From: Polyangiaceae bacterium
GTDB lineage: Bacteria > Myxococcota_A > Polyangia > Polyangiales > Polyangiaceae
Assembly (NCBI GenBank): GCA_025936115.1
Contig: JAICTZ010000014.1
Location: 1 to 64,000, forward strand
DNA length: 64,000 nucleotides
Reading direction: 5' to 3'
Below the pieces are notes generated by a model. That model saw only the letters and a list, made by a program, of their open reading frames with translations, did not search any database and had not been told where the DNA came from. Positions within the stretch are counted from its first letter, which is position 1. Every line of letters starts with the position of its first letter. A program made the translations under genes and the position numbers. This document shows positions 19,402-30,167 of this stretch, piece after piece.

Positions 19402-22338
19402 ATGGCGGACCAGTTGCTTCAGATCCGGCGCCGGCGCTCGCAAGAGGACGAGCTCACGCGGCGGCGCTTTCTCGAGCTCGTGAGCGCGAGCGCCGCGCTC
19501 GCGAGCGGGTGTTCGCCCGATCGACCCGAAAAGATCTTGCCCTACACGGAGAATCCGCGCGACGTGACGCCAGGCGTCTCGACGTATTACGCGACCTCGC
19601 TCCTCATCGACGGCTTCGCGACGGGGCTCGTCGCGACGACGCGCGAGGGGCGACCCGTGAAGATCGAGGGTAACCCCGCCCACCCGGCGAGCCTCGGCGC
19701 GACGAACGTCTGGCACCAAGCGAGCGTGCTCGAGCTCTACGATCCGGACCGGGGTCGCGCCGTCAGCAAGCGCGGCTTGCCCGCGACCTGGGACGCACTC
19801 GACGCCTTCTTGGCGCGACCGGTCACGGGCCAGGGGGAGAAGCTCCGGCTCCTGCTCGAGCCGACGAGCTCTCCTTTGGTGCACGCGCTCGTGAGCGCGG
19901 TGAAGCAGCGTTTTCCCGCGAGCAAAGTCACGTTCTACGCGCCGACGCCGGGACAAGTGCCGGGCGCCGCCGCTCGCGCGCTGTTCGGCGCCACGCTCGC
20001 CCCGCGCTGGGATTTGTCGCACGCCGACGTGGTGGTGGCGCTCGACGCGGATTTCTTGGCGACGCCCCACGATTTACGGCCCGCACGCGACTTTGCCACG
20101 CGGCGGCGGGTGCGCGCGAGCGACGGCGCGATGAATCGGCTGTACGTCGTCGAACCGTCCGTGAGCGTCACGGGCTCGCTCGCGGACGTGCGACTCGCGC
20201 GCCCGGCTCGGCGCGTGCAGCTGCTCGCCGCTGCGCTGCTCGCCGCGCTCGACAAGCGTCCGGACGCGTCGAACGGCGCGCTCACTCGACTAGCGGGCGC
20301 GCTCGACGACGACGAACGACGTTTCGTCGCCGCGCTCGTGAAGGATCTCGCGTCGCGCGCTCCCGGTGCCACGCTGGTGCTCGCCGGCGAGCGACAGCCG
20401 GCGGAAGTGCACGTCCTGGCGTACGCGTTGAACGTCGCGCTCGGCAATTTGGGCGCGACCCTGAGCTTCAGCGAGCAAGCCGTGCCCGAGACGGCGGGCG
20501 ACCAGGATTTACCGGCGCTTGCGCGAGAAATGCACGCGGGCGCCGTGGACGCGCTGCTCGTGCTCGGCGGCAACCCCGCGTACGACGCGCCCGCCGACCT
20601 CGGCTGGACGCGAGCGCTGCAAGCGGTGCCGGTCAGCCTGTTTGCCGGGCTCTACGCGAACGAGACCGCGCGCGCCGCGACCTGGTACGCGCCGCTCGCG
20701 CATCCCTTCGAAACGTGGGGCGATGGTCGCGCGCAGGACGGCACTTGGTCGCTCGTGCAGCCGCTCATCCGCTCGCTGCACGGCGCGCGCAGCGTCACCG
20801 AGCTCCTGGCGATCGTCGCCGGCGCGCCGCGAACGGGCGACTACGCGCGTCTGCGGAGCGCCTTCGGTGCGCCGCGCGGTGAAGTGCGTCGCCTCGACGA
20901 GAGCGGCGCCGAACGCCTCGAGCACACCGACCCGGCAGTGGAGAGCGCGTGGGAGCGCCTGCTCGCGCGCGGCTTCGACGAAAGTACGGCCTTCCCGCGG
21001 CAGGTGCCGGAACCACGGCCGGCCGCTGTGACGGACGCGCTCACACGCTTGGCCGCTCGCGACGCCGGCTCCGGACTCGAGCTCGATTTCCTGCGCTCTC
21101 CCACCGTGCACGACGGTCGCTTCGCCAATCTGTCGTGGCTACTCGAGCTGCCCGCGCCGATCGTCAAACTCTGCTGGGACAACGCGTTCTTCATGAGTCC
21201 GGCGACCGCGGCGCGCCTCGGGATTCCGGCCGTGGAGCGCAGCGAACCGCACCCCGTCGTCGAGGTGAGTCATGAGAGCAGAAGCGTGCGCGGGCCCGTC
21301 GTCGTGCTCGACGGACACGCCGACGACACCGTTTCCGTGTGGCTCGGCTACGGCCGCGACGGCGACGAACGGCTCGCGAAGGGCGTGGGCTTCGACGCGT
21401 ATCGGCTCCGCACGAATGACGCCCCGAGTTTCGCGAGCGGCGCGAGCGTCAAGCTCCGCCCGGAGCGCTACCCGCTCGCCTTCACGCAACTCGAAGAGCG
21501 ACAGCACGAGCGCGCGCTCGCGCTCACGACGACACTCGCCGCGTACCGCGCGCATCCCGACTTCACGGCGGAGCACAAGCGCCCGCTGCCGAGCATCCTG
21601 CCCGAGTACCGCTTCGAGGGGCCCGCCTGGGCCATGAGCATCGACTTGACGATCTGCAGCGGCTGTAGCGCGTGCGTGGTCGCCTGCCAGGCAGAAAACA
21701 ACGTGCTCGTCGTCGGTAAGGAGCAGGTGCGCAATGGCCGCGTCATGCATTGGCTGCGCGTCGACTCCTATCGGGTCGGATCCGCGAAGAGCGCGCGCTT
21801 CGTGCATCAACCCATGATGTGCCAGCACTGCGGCGACGCGCCCTGCGAGTACGTCTGTCCCGTCAACGCGACCGTGCACAGTCCCGACGGTTTGAACGAG
21901 ATGGTTTACAACCGCTGCGTCGGCACGCGCTTCTGCTCGAACAATTGCCCCTACAAAGTACGGCGTTTCAACTGGTTCGACTGGAGCGTCCACGAGCGGG
22001 CCAATCAGGGCTCGGTCGAGCTCCAGCGTAACCCCGAGGTCAGCGTGCGCGAGCGCGGCGTCATGGAGAAATGCACGTACTGCGTGCAGCGCATCCGCGC
22101 GGCCGAGATCCGAGCGCGCATCGAGCGGCGCGAGATCCGCGCGGGTGAGGTGACGAGCGCGTGCGCTCAAGCCTGCCCGACGCAGGCGATTCGCTTCGGT
22201 TCGCTCACGCACGGCGCGACGGCGATGGTCGAGTGGCGCGCCGAGCCGCGGAGCTACTATGCCCTGCACGAAACAGGCGCGCGCCCGCGCACGATGTACC
22301 TCGCGCGCGTCGACAATCCGAACCCGGAGCTTACGTGA
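19402..22338 (+). CDS. actB: Alternative complex III subunit ActB, Tat-exported MopB-like/Fe-S protein
   Basis: The protein has 978 residues. A twin-arginine-type signal ([19 protein letters not shown]) is followed by a molybdopterin-oxidoreductase-like domain to about 700, which in ActB proteins carries no molybdenum cofactor. A C-terminal ferredoxin-like domain has four Cys clusters: [35 protein letters not shown] and CTYCV...CAQAC. Both halves (B1 and B2) are fused, as in most ACIII operons. It is peripheral on the periplasmic side, linking the ActA haems to the ActC quinol site. The TGA stop overlaps the GTG start of actC. Confidence 0.95.
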   Translation: MADQLLQIRRRRSQEDELTRRRFLELVSASAALASGCSPDRPEKILPYTENPRDVTPGVSTYYATSLLIDGFATGLVATTREGRPVKIEGNPAHPASLGATNVWHQASVLELYDPDRGRAVSKRGLPATWDALDAFLARPVTGQGEKLRLLLEPTSSPLVHALVSAVKQRFPASKVTFYAPTPGQVPGAAARALFGATLAPRWDLSHADVVVALDADFLATPHDLRPARDFATRRRVRASDGAMNRLYVVEPSVSVTGSLADVRLARPARRVQLLAAALLAALDKRPDASNGALTRLAGALDDDERRFVAALVKDLASRAPGATLVLAGERQPAEVHVLAYALNVALGNLGATLSFSEQAVPETAGDQDLPALAREMHAGAVDALLVLGGNPAYDAPADLGWTRALQAVPVSLFAGLYANETARAATWYAPLAHPFETWGDGRAQDGTWSLVQPLIRSLHGARSVTELLAIVAGAPRTGDYARLRSAFGAPRGEVRRLDESGAERLEHTDPAVESAWERLLARGFDESTAFPRQVPEPRPAAVTDALTRLAARDAGSGLELDFLRSPTVHDGRFANLSWLLELPAPIVKLCWDNAFFMSPATAARLGIPAVERSEPHPVVEVSHESRSVRGPVVVLDGHADDTVSVWLGYGRDGDERLAKGVGFDAYRLRTNDAPSFASGASVKLRPERYPLAFTQLEERQHERALALTTTLAAYRAHPDFTAEHKRPLPSILPEYRFEGPAWAMSIDLTICSGCSACVVACQAENNVLVVGKEQVRNGRVMHWLRVDSYRVGSAKSARFVHQPMMCQHCGDAPCEYVCPVNATVHSPDGLNEMVYNRCVGTRFCSNNCPYKVRRFNWFDWSVHERANQGSVELQRNPEVSVRERGVMEKCTYCVQRIRAAEIRARIERREIRAGEVTSACAQACPTQAIRFGSLTHGATAMVEWRAEPRSYYALHETGARPRTMYLARVDNPNPELT

Positions 22339-23684
22339 TCGAGACGCCGGTCCTCGTCGGCGCGCCGAGCGACGCGGAGCTCACGCTCGCGCTCACGCGT
22401 TCGGTGTGGCAACCGCCGCGCAAAGCCTGGCTCGCCCTGCTCGGATTGTCCGGCCTCTTCGCGCTCGGCCTCTTCGCGCTCATCGCGTATACGTTTTCCG
22501 AAGGCGTCGGGCTCTGGGGCAACAACATCCCCGTCGCCTGGGCGTTCGCGATCATCAACTTCGTCTGGTGGATCGGGATAGGTCACGCGGGCACCTTCAT
22601 TTCGGCCGTGCTGCTCTTGCTCGAGCAGTCGTGGCGCACTTCGATCAACCGCTTTGCCGAGGCGATGACGCTGTTTGCCGTCGTGCAAGCCGGCATCTTC
22701 CCGCTGATTCACCTCGGGCGACCGTGGTTTGCCTACTGGCTCGTGCCCTATCCGGCGACGATGGAGCTCTGGCCGAACTTCAAGAGCGCGTTGCCCTGGG
22801 ACGCGGCTGCGGTCTCGACCTACTTCACGGTCTCGCTCTTGTTTTGGTACTTGGGGTTGATTCCTGATCTCGCGGTCGTACGCGACGCAGCGCCGGGCAT
22901 CTGGCGGCGCCGAATTTACGGAGTGTTCGCGCTCGGTTGGCGCGGTTCGGCCCGGCACCTCCGGCACTACCGCATCGCGTACGGGATGCTGGCGGGGCTC
23001 GCGACGCCGCTCGTGCTGTCGGTGCACAGCGTCGTGTCGAGCGATTTCGCGATCACGATTTTGCCAGGCTGGCACTCGACGTTGTTCCCGCCGTACTTCG
23101 TGGCCGGCGCCATTTTTTCGGGCTTTGCGATGGTGACGACCCTGATGGTCCCGATTCGCCGGCTCTTCGGGCTCGAGCACGTGATCACGACACGACACCT
23201 CGACAACGTCGCCAAGTTCACGCTCTTGACGGGCCTCATCGTCGATTTTTCGTACCTGTGCGAGTTTTACATCGCCTGGTACAGCGGTGAAGCGCCCGAG
23301 TACTACACGTTCTTTCACGCGTTCATCACGGGTCCGAACGCCGGCATCTTCTGGACCGCGATGGTCTGCAACGTGCTCGTGCCGCAGCTCTACTGGTTCT
23401 CGGCTGTACGCCGTCATCCGATCGCGACGCTATGCGTCGCGATCTTGGTCAACGTCGGCATGTGGAGCGAGCGCTTCTTCCTGATCGTTATTTCGCTCGA
23501 GCGTGAGTACTCGGTGTCCGCTTGGCGCGCCTATTCGCCCACGTGGGTCGATTGGGGGATCTTTGCGGGTACGCTCGGGTTCTTCCTGTTTCTGTTCCTG
23601 CTCTTCATCAAGTACGTGCCGTTCGTGCCGGTGAGCGAGGTGAAGGAGCTCGCGCGGGAGCTCGCGGAGGAAGGCCATGCTTGA
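22335..23684 (+). CDS. actC: Alternative complex III subunit ActC (NrfD/PsrC-like membrane protein)
   Basis: The protein has 449 residues. The GTG at 22335 overlaps the actB stop and has GGAGC just upstream; upstream in-frame sequence lies inside actB. About ten transmembrane helices of the NrfD/PsrC family are visible, with [20 protein letters not shown] and [17 protein letters not shown] near the quinol site. ActC and ActF are paralogous integral subunits; ActC is the proposed quinol-oxidising and possibly proton-translocating core. It overlaps actD by 8 nt. Confidence 0.95.
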   Translation: MIETPVLVGAPSDAELTLALTRSVWQPPRKAWLALLGLSGLFALGLFALIAYTFSEGVGLWGNNIPVAWAFAIINFVWWIGIGHAGTFISAVLLLLEQSWRTSINRFAEAMTLFAVVQAGIFPLIHLGRPWFAYWLVPYPATMELWPNFKSALPWDAAAVSTYFTVSLLFWYLGLIPDLAVVRDAAPGIWRRRIYGVFALGWRGSARHLRHYRIAYGMLAGLATPLVLSVHSVVSSDFAITILPGWHSTLFPPYFVAGAIFSGFAMVTTLMVPIRRLFGLEHVITTRHLDNVAKFTLLTGLIVDFSYLCEFYIAWYSGEAPEYYTFFHAFITGPNAGIFWTAMVCNVLVPQLYWFSAVRRHPIATLCVAILVNVGMWSERFFLIVISLEREYSVSAWRAYSPTWVDWGIFAGTLGFFLFLFLLFIKYVPFVPVSEVKELARELAEEGHA

Positions 23685-24294
23685 GCCGGCCAAACGGCAC
23701 GCGCGCGAGCTCGCAAGGCCCGTTTTTTACGCCGAATTCGCGTCGGATACGGCAGCCGTCGACGCCGCGCGACGCCTCGTCGAGCGCGGGCACGGCGTGC
23801 TCGACGCGTTCACGCCGCGGCCCGTCGCCGCACTCGAAGAGCTCGTGGCGCCCGAGCGTTCGACGCTCAATCGCTCGGTGTTCGTCGGGGGGCTCATCGG
23901 CGCGTGCACCGGGCTCGGCATCGAATGGGCGTGCAATGCGTGGGACTACCCGCTCAACGTCGGCGGGCGGCCGCCGTTCGCGCTGCCCGCGTACATTCCG
24001 ATCACCTTCGAGGCGATGGTGCTCTTCGCGTCGCTCACCGCCTTCTTCGGCTTCCTGCATCGCGCGGGGTTGCCCTGGCTCGCGCACCCGGCGTTCGAGG
24101 TGCCCGGTTTCGAGCGCGCGAGCAACGACCGCTTCTTCTTGCTCGTCGAACGAGCGGGTGCGAACGACGAAGAGCTCCAAGCTTTGCTCGTCGAGCTCGG
24201 TGCACTCAGCGTCTCCGGTACGCCGGCCCGGGAGACGCCGCGGCGCGACCCGGACGCCGTCGCCGTGACCCCCAACACGGAGCCCGCAGAATGA
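23677..24294 (+). CDS. actD: Alternative complex III subunit ActD (DUF3341)
   Basis: The protein has 205 residues. A cytoplasmic ferredoxin-fold-like N-terminus ([20 protein letters not shown]) precedes two transmembrane helices (about 68-85 and 108-125) and a C-terminal tail with [12 protein letters not shown], the DUF3341 signature of ActD. It is a structural subunit linking ActC and ActF. The ATGA overlap with actE supports coupled translation. Confidence 0.93.
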   Translation: MLEPAKRHARELARPVFYAEFASDTAAVDAARRLVERGHGVLDAFTPRPVAALEELVAPERSTLNRSVFVGGLIGACTGLGIEWACNAWDYPLNVGGRPPFALPAYIPITFEAMVLFASLTAFFGFLHRAGLPWLAHPAFEVPGFERASNDRFFLLVERAGANDEELQALLVELGALSVSGTPARETPRRDPDAVAVTPNTEPAE

Positions 24295-24890
24295 GCTCGC
24301 GCGTTCTGTCCCCGCTCGTGGCTTTGACGCTGCTGCTCGGCGGCTGCGAAAACCCCGTGAGCGCCATCGGCTTCGAGCGCATGATCGACCAGCCGCGCGG
24401 CAAGGCGTTCAAGGCGTCGCCGTATTTTGCCGACGGACGCCTGATGCGCACTCCCCCCGCAGGCGCGGTGCCGATCGATGGGGCCGGTTCGCGTGACCGC
24501 ATGCTCGGCCTCGCCGGTGATACGTACGCGAGCACCATCCCGATTGCCGTCGATCGCGCGCTCTTGCGTCGCGGGCAGGACCGCTTCGAGGTGTATTGCG
24601 CCACGTGCCACGGCTCGACCGGGGACGGGAAGTCGATCGTGGCGGCGCACATGTCGCTCCGCAAACCGCCGTCTTTGGTCGACGACCCCGTACGCTCGTT
24701 CCCGCCGGGCCGCGTCTTCCAAGTCATCAGTGACGGCTACGGACTCATGCCTTCGTACGCTTCGGCCCTCGTCGTCGACGAACGCTGGGCGGTCGTCGCG
24801 TACCTGCGCGCGCTCACGCTCTCCGCTCACGTGACGCTCGACACGTTACCCGCCGCGGAACGCCGTCGTGCCGAAGAGGCGCTCCGATGA
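24291..24890 (+). CDS. actE: Alternative complex III subunit ActE, monohaem cytochrome c lipoprotein
   Basis: The protein has 199 residues. The ATG at 24291 overlaps the actD stop. The lipobox LLLGGC anchors the protein to the membrane. One haem c site CATCH (YCATCHGSTGDGKS) has a distal Met in GLMPSYA. ActE is the terminal electron-delivery cytochrome of ACIII, expected to hand electrons to the cytochrome c domain of the oxidase subunit II encoded downstream. It overlaps actF by 4 nt. Confidence 0.94.
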   Translation: MSSRVLSPLVALTLLLGGCENPVSAIGFERMIDQPRGKAFKASPYFADGRLMRTPPAGAVPIDGAGSRDRMLGLAGDTYASTIPIAVDRALLRRGQDRFEVYCATCHGSTGDGKSIVAAHMSLRKPPSLVDDPVRSFPPGRVFQVISDGYGLMPSYASALVVDERWAVVAYLRALTLSAHVTLDTLPAAERRRAEEALR

Positions 24891-26089
24891 CGAGCTTGCC
24901 CGCCCCCACGACCGAGCCGCGCGATTTCGTCGCACGCCGCGGGCTCGTCGCGGCGTGCATCGCCTTGGTCATCGGGGCTCTGGCGCTGGCCGTCATGGCT
25001 TGGGCGTTCCAGGCCGAGCCCGCGCGCGCGTATCATTCGTATCTCACGGCGTACGTGTTCGTGCTCAGCGTGCCGCTCGGTGCGCTCGGTTTCACGCTGA
25101 TCGCACACGCCGCAAACACGACGTGGCCCGTGGCCCTCCGCCGCCTGAGCGAGGCGAGCGTGGCGGTCTTGCCGCTATTTCTGCTCTTGTTCGTGCCCGT
25201 CGTGCTCGGCCTTGCGCGACTCTACCCGTGGGCGCGGACGGCGCCGGTGCCCGAGCCGCTCGCGAGCGTGCTCGCTCATCGCCGGGTATTCATGAATCCC
25301 CGCTTCTTCACGATCCGAGCCTGCGTCTTTCTCGGCGTCTGGTCCTTCATCGCGCTCAGGCTGCGCCGCTCGTCGCTCGCGATGGACGCGGGCACGAGCG
25401 GCGTCGAGCGGTCGCTTGCCCTCCGCCGCTCGAGCTACGCGGGCCTCGTCGTCACGGCGCTCACGGTCGCCTTCGCAGGCTTCGATTGGCTGATGTCGCT
25501 CTCGCCGGAGTTCGCTTCGACCATGTTCGGCGCCTACTTCATCGCGACCTGCCTGTTCGGCGGCTGCGCCTGGCTCGTCCTGCTCGTGGCGTTCGCAGAA
25601 GCGCGCGGCTTCTCCGGCCCGCTCGACGACAGTCACTATCACGCGCTCGGCCGGCTCTTGCTGACCTTCCTGATCTTCGTCGGGTATCTCGCGTTCTTCC
25701 AATACATGCTCTGCTGGATCGCCAACAAGCCCGACGAAGTCGCGTTTTACCTCGCGCGCTCGCGCGGCACGTACGGCTGGGAATCGGCGTTCCTCGTGCT
25801 CGGACACATGTTCGTGCCGTTTCTCGCGCTGCTCTCGTTTCGTCTCAAGCGCCGCGCGCGCGAGCTCGCCGTCGTGGGCGCGTGGTGTCTCGCGTCCCAC
25901 TACGTGCACCTGCACTGGCTCATCACGGCCGAGTCGGAACGGCGGGGCTTCGACTGGCTCGATCCCGTGGCGCTCGTCGCCGTCGCCGGCCTCGCCGTGG
26001 GCACGGCGATCCTGCTCCAGCACGGCAAATCCACGGTCGCCGTTCGGGATCCACGCTACGCGGCGGCGCTCGCCTACAGGAGTCGTTGA
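24887..26089 (+). CDS. actF: Alternative complex III subunit ActF (integral membrane)
   Basis: The protein has 400 residues with about ten transmembrane helices. It is the second NrfD-like integral subunit of ACIII, recognisable by SYLTAYVFVLSVPLGALGF, TFLIFVGYLAFFQYMLCWIAN and SHYVHLHWLI. It is thought to pair with ActC in the membrane. It starts inside the actE stop (ATGA) and ends one base before the next gene. Confidence 0.93.
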   Translation: MTSLPAPTTEPRDFVARRGLVAACIALVIGALALAVMAWAFQAEPARAYHSYLTAYVFVLSVPLGALGFTLIAHAANTTWPVALRRLSEASVAVLPLFLLLFVPVVLGLARLYPWARTAPVPEPLASVLAHRRVFMNPRFFTIRACVFLGVWSFIALRLRRSSLAMDAGTSGVERSLALRRSSYAGLVVTALTVAFAGFDWLMSLSPEFASTMFGAYFIATCLFGGCAWLVLLVAFAEARGFSGPLDDSHYHALGRLLLTFLIFVGYLAFFQYMLCWIANKPDEVAFYLARSRGTYGWESAFLVLGHMFVPFLALLSFRLKRRARELAVVGAWCLASHYVHLHWLITAESERRGFDWLDPVALVAVAGLAVGTAILLQHGKSTVAVRDPRYAAALAYRSR

Positions 26090-26090
26090 G

Positions 26091-26471
26091 ATGACGGTGC
26101 AAAAAGCTCCGAACGTGGAGCGCGACTTCCGGCAAGAAGACGAGCGCATCGATCGCGGCTGGATCGTGATTGCAGGCGCCGTCTTGCTGCCTTTCCTCGT
26201 CGTGCTCGCCGTGGCGGCGCAGGCGTTCTTCGTGCGCGCGAGCCGCGACGAGGCCGCGCAGGGCGTTCCGGCTCGACCGGAGCCGGCCGCCGAAGTATCG
26301 AATGTTCACTCCGACCTCTTCGAGCGCGCGCTCGCCGGTGAGCGCCTGAAGGCTCAGCAGCGAAAGACACTCGCCGGCTACGCCTGGGTCGATCGACAAG
26401 GTGGCGTCGTGCGCGTTCCCATCGACACGGCGATCGAGCTCGTCGCCAATGACGCGAAGGAGCGACCATGA
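26091..26471 (+). CDS. Small single-helix membrane protein of the act-cox operon
   Basis: The protein has 126 residues. One transmembrane helix lies at about 23-45 (WIVIAGAVLLPFLVVLAVAA); a short Pro/Ala linker and a C-terminal motif AGYAWVDRQGGVVRVPIDTA follow. Proteins with the same YxWVDRxxGxxRxPI ending occur in many act-cox and sco clusters. It may be an accessory ACIII subunit (ActG/ActH-like) or an oxidase assembly partner; I cannot decide from sequence. It overlaps sco by 4 nt. Confidence 0.75.
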   Translation: MTVQKAPNVERDFRQEDERIDRGWIVIAGAVLLPFLVVLAVAAQAFFVRASRDEAAQGVPARPEPAAEVSNVHSDLFERALAGERLKAQQRKTLAGYAWVDRQGGVVRVPIDTAIELVANDAKERP

Positions 26472-27286
26472 AGTACGCGCGGCTCGGCTCGAGTTTAGCC
26501 CTGCTCATCGCCACACTGGCGTTTCCGGCGCGCGCCGAGCCTGCGCGGCCGACTGACCGCATCGGCGTCGACGAGCACGTGGGCGCCGAGCTGCCGCTCG
26601 CCGTGACGCTCCGTGATCAAGACAACCGGCGACGCACGCTCGCGGAAGCCTTCGACGGCAAGCGCCCCGTGATCCTGCAGTTTGCCTACTACCACTGCCC
26701 CATGCTGTGCGATCTCACGCTACGCGAGCTCGCGCTCCGCCTGCGTGAGCTCGGGTGGAAGCTCGGGGACGACTACAGGGCGCTCACCATCAGCATCGAT
26801 CCCAGCGACAACCCGCTCGTCGCCGGGGCCAAGCGGGAAAAGGTGCTCGGGCTCTTGCCGAGCCACGCGGACGCGGCCTGGCCGTTCTTCGTCGGCGACC
26901 GGTCCAGCATCGCCGCGCTCACCGAGCGCGCCGGTTATCGTTACTACCGCGACGATTCCACCGGCCAATACGCCCACCCCGCGGTGACGCTCATTCTCAC
27001 CCCGCAGGGAAAAATCGCGCGCTACCTCTACGGTCCACTCGACAACGCGCAAGACCTCGGGCTCGCGCTGCGCGAAGCTCGCGCCGGCCATGGCGGGACG
27101 ACCGCGCTGGTCGATCGCGTGATCCTTTCGTGCTTTCATTACGATCCGAGCACGCGCCGCTACGCGCTCCTGATCGGCGGCGTGATGCGCGGCGGAGCGG
27201 CGCTCATCGCGCTCGGACTCGCCGTCACGATTTTCTTGTTCGTGCGGCGCGGGCGGCGCGGTCGGGCGCGCCTGCACGCCGTGTGA
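26468..27286 (+). CDS. sco: SCO1/SenC-family copper chaperone for the CuA site
   Basis: The protein has 272 residues. It has a signal peptide (to about residue 23), a thioredoxin-like fold with the copper-binding CPMLC and the distal His in QYAHPAVTL, and a C-terminal transmembrane helix (about 240-258) with an Arg-rich cytoplasmic end. SCO proteins deliver Cu and reduce the CuA cysteines of oxidase subunit II. Its position directly before coxB fits that role. Confidence 0.93.
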   Translation: MKYARLGSSLALLIATLAFPARAEPARPTDRIGVDEHVGAELPLAVTLRDQDNRRRTLAEAFDGKRPVILQFAYYHCPMLCDLTLRELALRLRELGWKLGDDYRALTISIDPSDNPLVAGAKREKVLGLLPSHADAAWPFFVGDRSSIAALTERAGYRYYRDDSTGQYAHPAVTLILTPQGKIARYLYGPLDNAQDLGLALREARAGHGGTTALVDRVILSCFHYDPSTRRYALLIGGVMRGGAALIALGLAVTIFLFVRRGRRGRARLHAV

Positions 27287-27300
27287 ACCCGGAGCCCACG

Positions 27301-28524
27301 ATGCAGCCCATCGACGAATGGCTCCGTAAGCTCCTGCTGCTGCCGCCCGCGGCCTCGTCGATGGCGCGTCCCATCGATCGCCTGCACTTCAGCGTGATCA
27401 GCGTGACGATGCTGGGCGCGACGTTGCTCGTCCTCATGGGCGGCTACTACTGCGTGCGTTACCGCCGCCGGCGCCCGCGCGGCCCGAGCGAGACACGGCC
27501 CGCCGCGCCCACGCCGCCGCTCTGGGCCGAGCTCGGCCTCGTCGGCTTCTTGTTCACGCTGTTTGTCGCGTGGTGGGCAGTCGGTTTCAAACAATACATC
27601 GGACTCGCGCAGGCGCCGCGCGACGCACTCGACGTGTACGTCACCGCCAAACAGTGGATGTGGAAGTTCTCGTACCCCGACGGCAGCCAGACCATCGACG
27701 AGCTGTTCGTCCCCGTGGGGCGCCCCGTGCGGTTGATCCTCACGTCGCGCGACGTGATTCACAGCCTTTACGTGCCGTCGTTTCGCCTCAAACAAGACGC
27801 CGTGCCTGGCCGCTACACGAGTCTCTGGTTCACCGCGACGGCTCTCGGGCGCCAGCCGATCTATTGCGCTGAATATTGCGGCACCGACCACTCGCGCATG
27901 AGCGGCAGCGTCGTCGTGCTCTCGGCCGAGGATTATTCGCGCTGGCTCGCGCAGCCGGGCACGCGCCGCGCGGGCGAGGGGAACGCGGGCACGCGCGACG
28001 CCGAGCTGCGCACGGAGGGTGAGCGGGTCGCTGCACGTCACGGTTGCTTGCGCTGTCACACGGTCGACGGTTCGCCGCACCTCGGGCCGAGCTTTGCGGG
28101 CCTGTACGGCGCCGACATCCCGCTCGCCAACGCCGAGCACGTGACGGCCGACGTCGCCTACCTCACCGAGTCGATGATGGACCCCGCGCTCAAGGTTCAC
28201 GCGGGTTTCGAGCCCGTGATGCCGAGCTACGCCGGCTATTTGAACCCACCGGAGGTGAGCGCTTTGGTCGAGTTCATCAAGAGCTTGAAGGACGTGCCCG
28301 GTCAGAGCGCGCGCGAGCACGGAGTTCCGGCCGCGAGTGCCGTCACGCTCCCGCCGCCTGCCGGCAGCATCGGCAGGCCGCCCGGTGAGCCGCTCGCATT
28401 GCCCTCCGAACCCGGGCACGCGAGCGAACAAGGTTTTGCCGCGCCGGGACGCGAGCTCATGCCGCTGCCGCGCGCGCCGCGCGAAACGCTCGAGCAGAAG
28501 CTCGGCGACGGAGGCGCGCCATGA
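27301..28524 (+). CDS. coxB: Cytochrome c oxidase subunit II fused to cytochrome c (caa3 type)
   Basis: The protein has 407 residues. Two transmembrane helices (about 28-52 and 75-98) precede the cupredoxin domain with VTAKQWMWKFSYPDG and the CuA ligands HSLYVPSF and CAEYCGTDHSRM. A C-terminal class I cytochrome c domain has CLRCH near residue 248 and axial Met in VMPSYAGYL. A Pro-rich tail of about 80 residues follows. The fusion lets ActE pass electrons straight into the oxidase. The ATG at 27301 is 14 nt after sco, and the stop overlaps coxA. Confidence 0.95.
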   Translation: MQPIDEWLRKLLLLPPAASSMARPIDRLHFSVISVTMLGATLLVLMGGYYCVRYRRRRPRGPSETRPAAPTPPLWAELGLVGFLFTLFVAWWAVGFKQYIGLAQAPRDALDVYVTAKQWMWKFSYPDGSQTIDELFVPVGRPVRLILTSRDVIHSLYVPSFRLKQDAVPGRYTSLWFTATALGRQPIYCAEYCGTDHSRMSGSVVVLSAEDYSRWLAQPGTRRAGEGNAGTRDAELRTEGERVAARHGCLRCHTVDGSPHLGPSFAGLYGADIPLANAEHVTADVAYLTESMMDPALKVHAGFEPVMPSYAGYLNPPEVSALVEFIKSLKDVPGQSAREHGVPAASAVTLPPPAGSIGRPPGEPLALPSEPGHASEQGFAAPGRELMPLPRAPRETLEQKLGDGGAP

Positions 28525-30167
28525 TCGCCGTCAAGCTCGAACCCGAGCCCATGGCCCTGCCGCCCGACTACTTGCACGCCAAGCAGGGCCCGATGTCGTG
28601 GCTCACCACCACGGATCACAAGCGCATCGCGCTCATGTTTTACGGCGCCGTGCTCGTCATGTTCTTGCTCGGGGGCGTGTTCGCGCTCTTGTTCCGCACC
28701 GAGCTCTTGTCGCCTCGGCGCGACATCATGGATGCCACCACCTACAACAAGCTCTTCACCTGGCACGGCATCGTGATGGTGTGGCTCTTCTTGATCCCCT
28801 CCATCCCCAATATCTTCGGCAACTTCATCTTGCCGCTCCAGCTCGGCGCGCGCGATCTGGCCTTTCCGCGCCTCAATCTCGCGAGCTTTTACGTGTATCT
28901 CGTGGGCGCCACGATTGTGCTGAGTGGTCTCTTCGCCGGCGGAACGGACACCGGTTGGACGTTCTACATGCCGTATTCGGAGAATACGCCGGTAACGCTC
29001 TTCCCCGTCGTGTTCGGGATCTTCGTGGTGGGTATCTCGTCGATTTTCACGGGCCTGAACTTCATCGCGACCGTGCACATGCTGCGCGCCGAAGGCATGA
29101 CCTGGCGCCGCCTGCCGCTCTTCACCTGGTCGATTTACGCGACGAGCATCATCCTCGTCTTGGCGACGCCCGTGCTCGGTTTGTCGCTGATTTTGGTGGG
29201 GCTCGACCACGTCTTCCACCTCGGCGTGTTCGATCCGGCGACGGGCGGCGACCCCGTGCTCTTCCAACATCTGTTTTGGTTCTACTCGCACCCCGCGGTC
29301 TACATCATGATTTTGCCCGCGATGGGCGTCATCAGTGAGGTGGTGCCGACCTTCGCGCATCGCCGTCCGTCGTCGTATGCCGCGATCGCGCTCTCGTCGC
29401 TCGGCATCGCGTTCGGCGGCTTTTTGGCTTGGGGCCACCACATGTTCGTGGCCGGCATCTCGACGCTCGACGCGGGGGTGTTCGGCATCTTTTCCATGTT
29501 CGTGGCGGTTTTTTCGGCGATCAAGGTGTTCACGTGGGTCGCGACGCTCTACCGGGGGGATATCGTTTTCTCGACGCCGTTACTTTACTTTTTCGGGTTC
29601 TTATTTTTGTTCGTGTTCGGGGGCATGACGGGCGTCGCCGTCGCGACTCAGTCGCTCGACGTGCACTGGCACGACACCTACTTCATCGTGGCGCACTTCC
29701 ACTTCATCATGGTGGGCGGCAGCCTCACGTCGTTCCTCGCGGCGGCGCACTACTGGTTTCCGAAAATGTTCGGTCGCCTCTACTCCGAGCGCGTGGGTCT
29801 GCTCGCGGCGTCGCTCGTGTTCATGGGCTTCGTGCTCACGTTCTTGCCACAGTTTTTACTCGGCAACGCCGGCATGCCCCGCCGTTACTACAGCTATCCC
29901 GCCGAGTATCAGTGGCTGCACGTGCTCTCGACGGGCGGTTCGTACCTGCTCGGCAGCGCGGTCCTACTCGCGCTCGGTAACCTGGCGCTCGCGCTCGCGT
30001 ACGGCGCGCGCAGCGAGCAAAATCCCTGGGAAGCACGCACGTTCGAGTGGCTCTCGCCGTCGCCGCCGCCCGAACACAACTTCGAATCACCGCCCGTCAT
30101 CGATCGCGAACCGTACGCCTTCGATCTCTCCGAGGAGCAAATCCGTGCCCGCGCCTTCCCCGGCTGA
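28521..30167 (+). CDS. coxA: Cytochrome c oxidase subunit I, A2 type
   Basis: The protein has 548 residues with about 12 transmembrane helices. Haem and CuB ligands are present: TWHGIVMVW, FYSHPAVYIMILP (CuB His cross-linked to Tyr), the His pair in GHHMFVAG, and HDTYFIVAHFHFIMVGG for the two haem irons. The YSHPxVY motif in place of GHPEVY places it in the A2 group of haem-copper oxidases, which reduce O2 and pump protons. It overlaps coxB by 4 nt and coxC by 23 nt. Confidence 0.96.
   Translation: MIAVKLEPEPMALPPDYLHAKQGPMSWLTTTDHKRIALMFYGAVLVMFLLGGVFALLFRTELLSPRRDIMDATTYNKLFTWHGIVMVWLFLIPSIPNIFGNFILPLQLGARDLAFPRLNLASFYVYLVGATIVLSGLFAGGTDTGWTFYMPYSENTPVTLFPVVFGIFVVGISSIFTGLNFIATVHMLRAEGMTWRRLPLFTWSIYATSIILVLATPVLGLSLILVGLDHVFHLGVFDPATGGDPVLFQHLFWFYSHPAVYIMILPAMGVISEVVPTFAHRRPSSYAAIALSSLGIAFGGFLAWGHHMFVAGISTLDAGVFGIFSMFVAVFSAIKVFTWVATLYRGDIVFSTPLLYFFGFLFLFVFGGMTGVAVATQSLDVHWHDTYFIVAHFHFIMVGGSLTSFLAAAHYWFPKMFGRLYSERVGLLAASLVFMGFVLTFLPQFLLGNAGMPRRYYSYPAEYQWLHVLSTGGSYLLGSAVLLALGNLALALAYGARSEQNPWEARTFEWLSPSPPPEHNFESPPVIDREPYAFDLSEEQIRARAFPG

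Noticed and set aside
22257..23417. Minus-strand frame of 386 residues within actC
   Set aside because: Charged shadow of a membrane-protein gene; GC-rich codons on one strand keep the opposite frame open.
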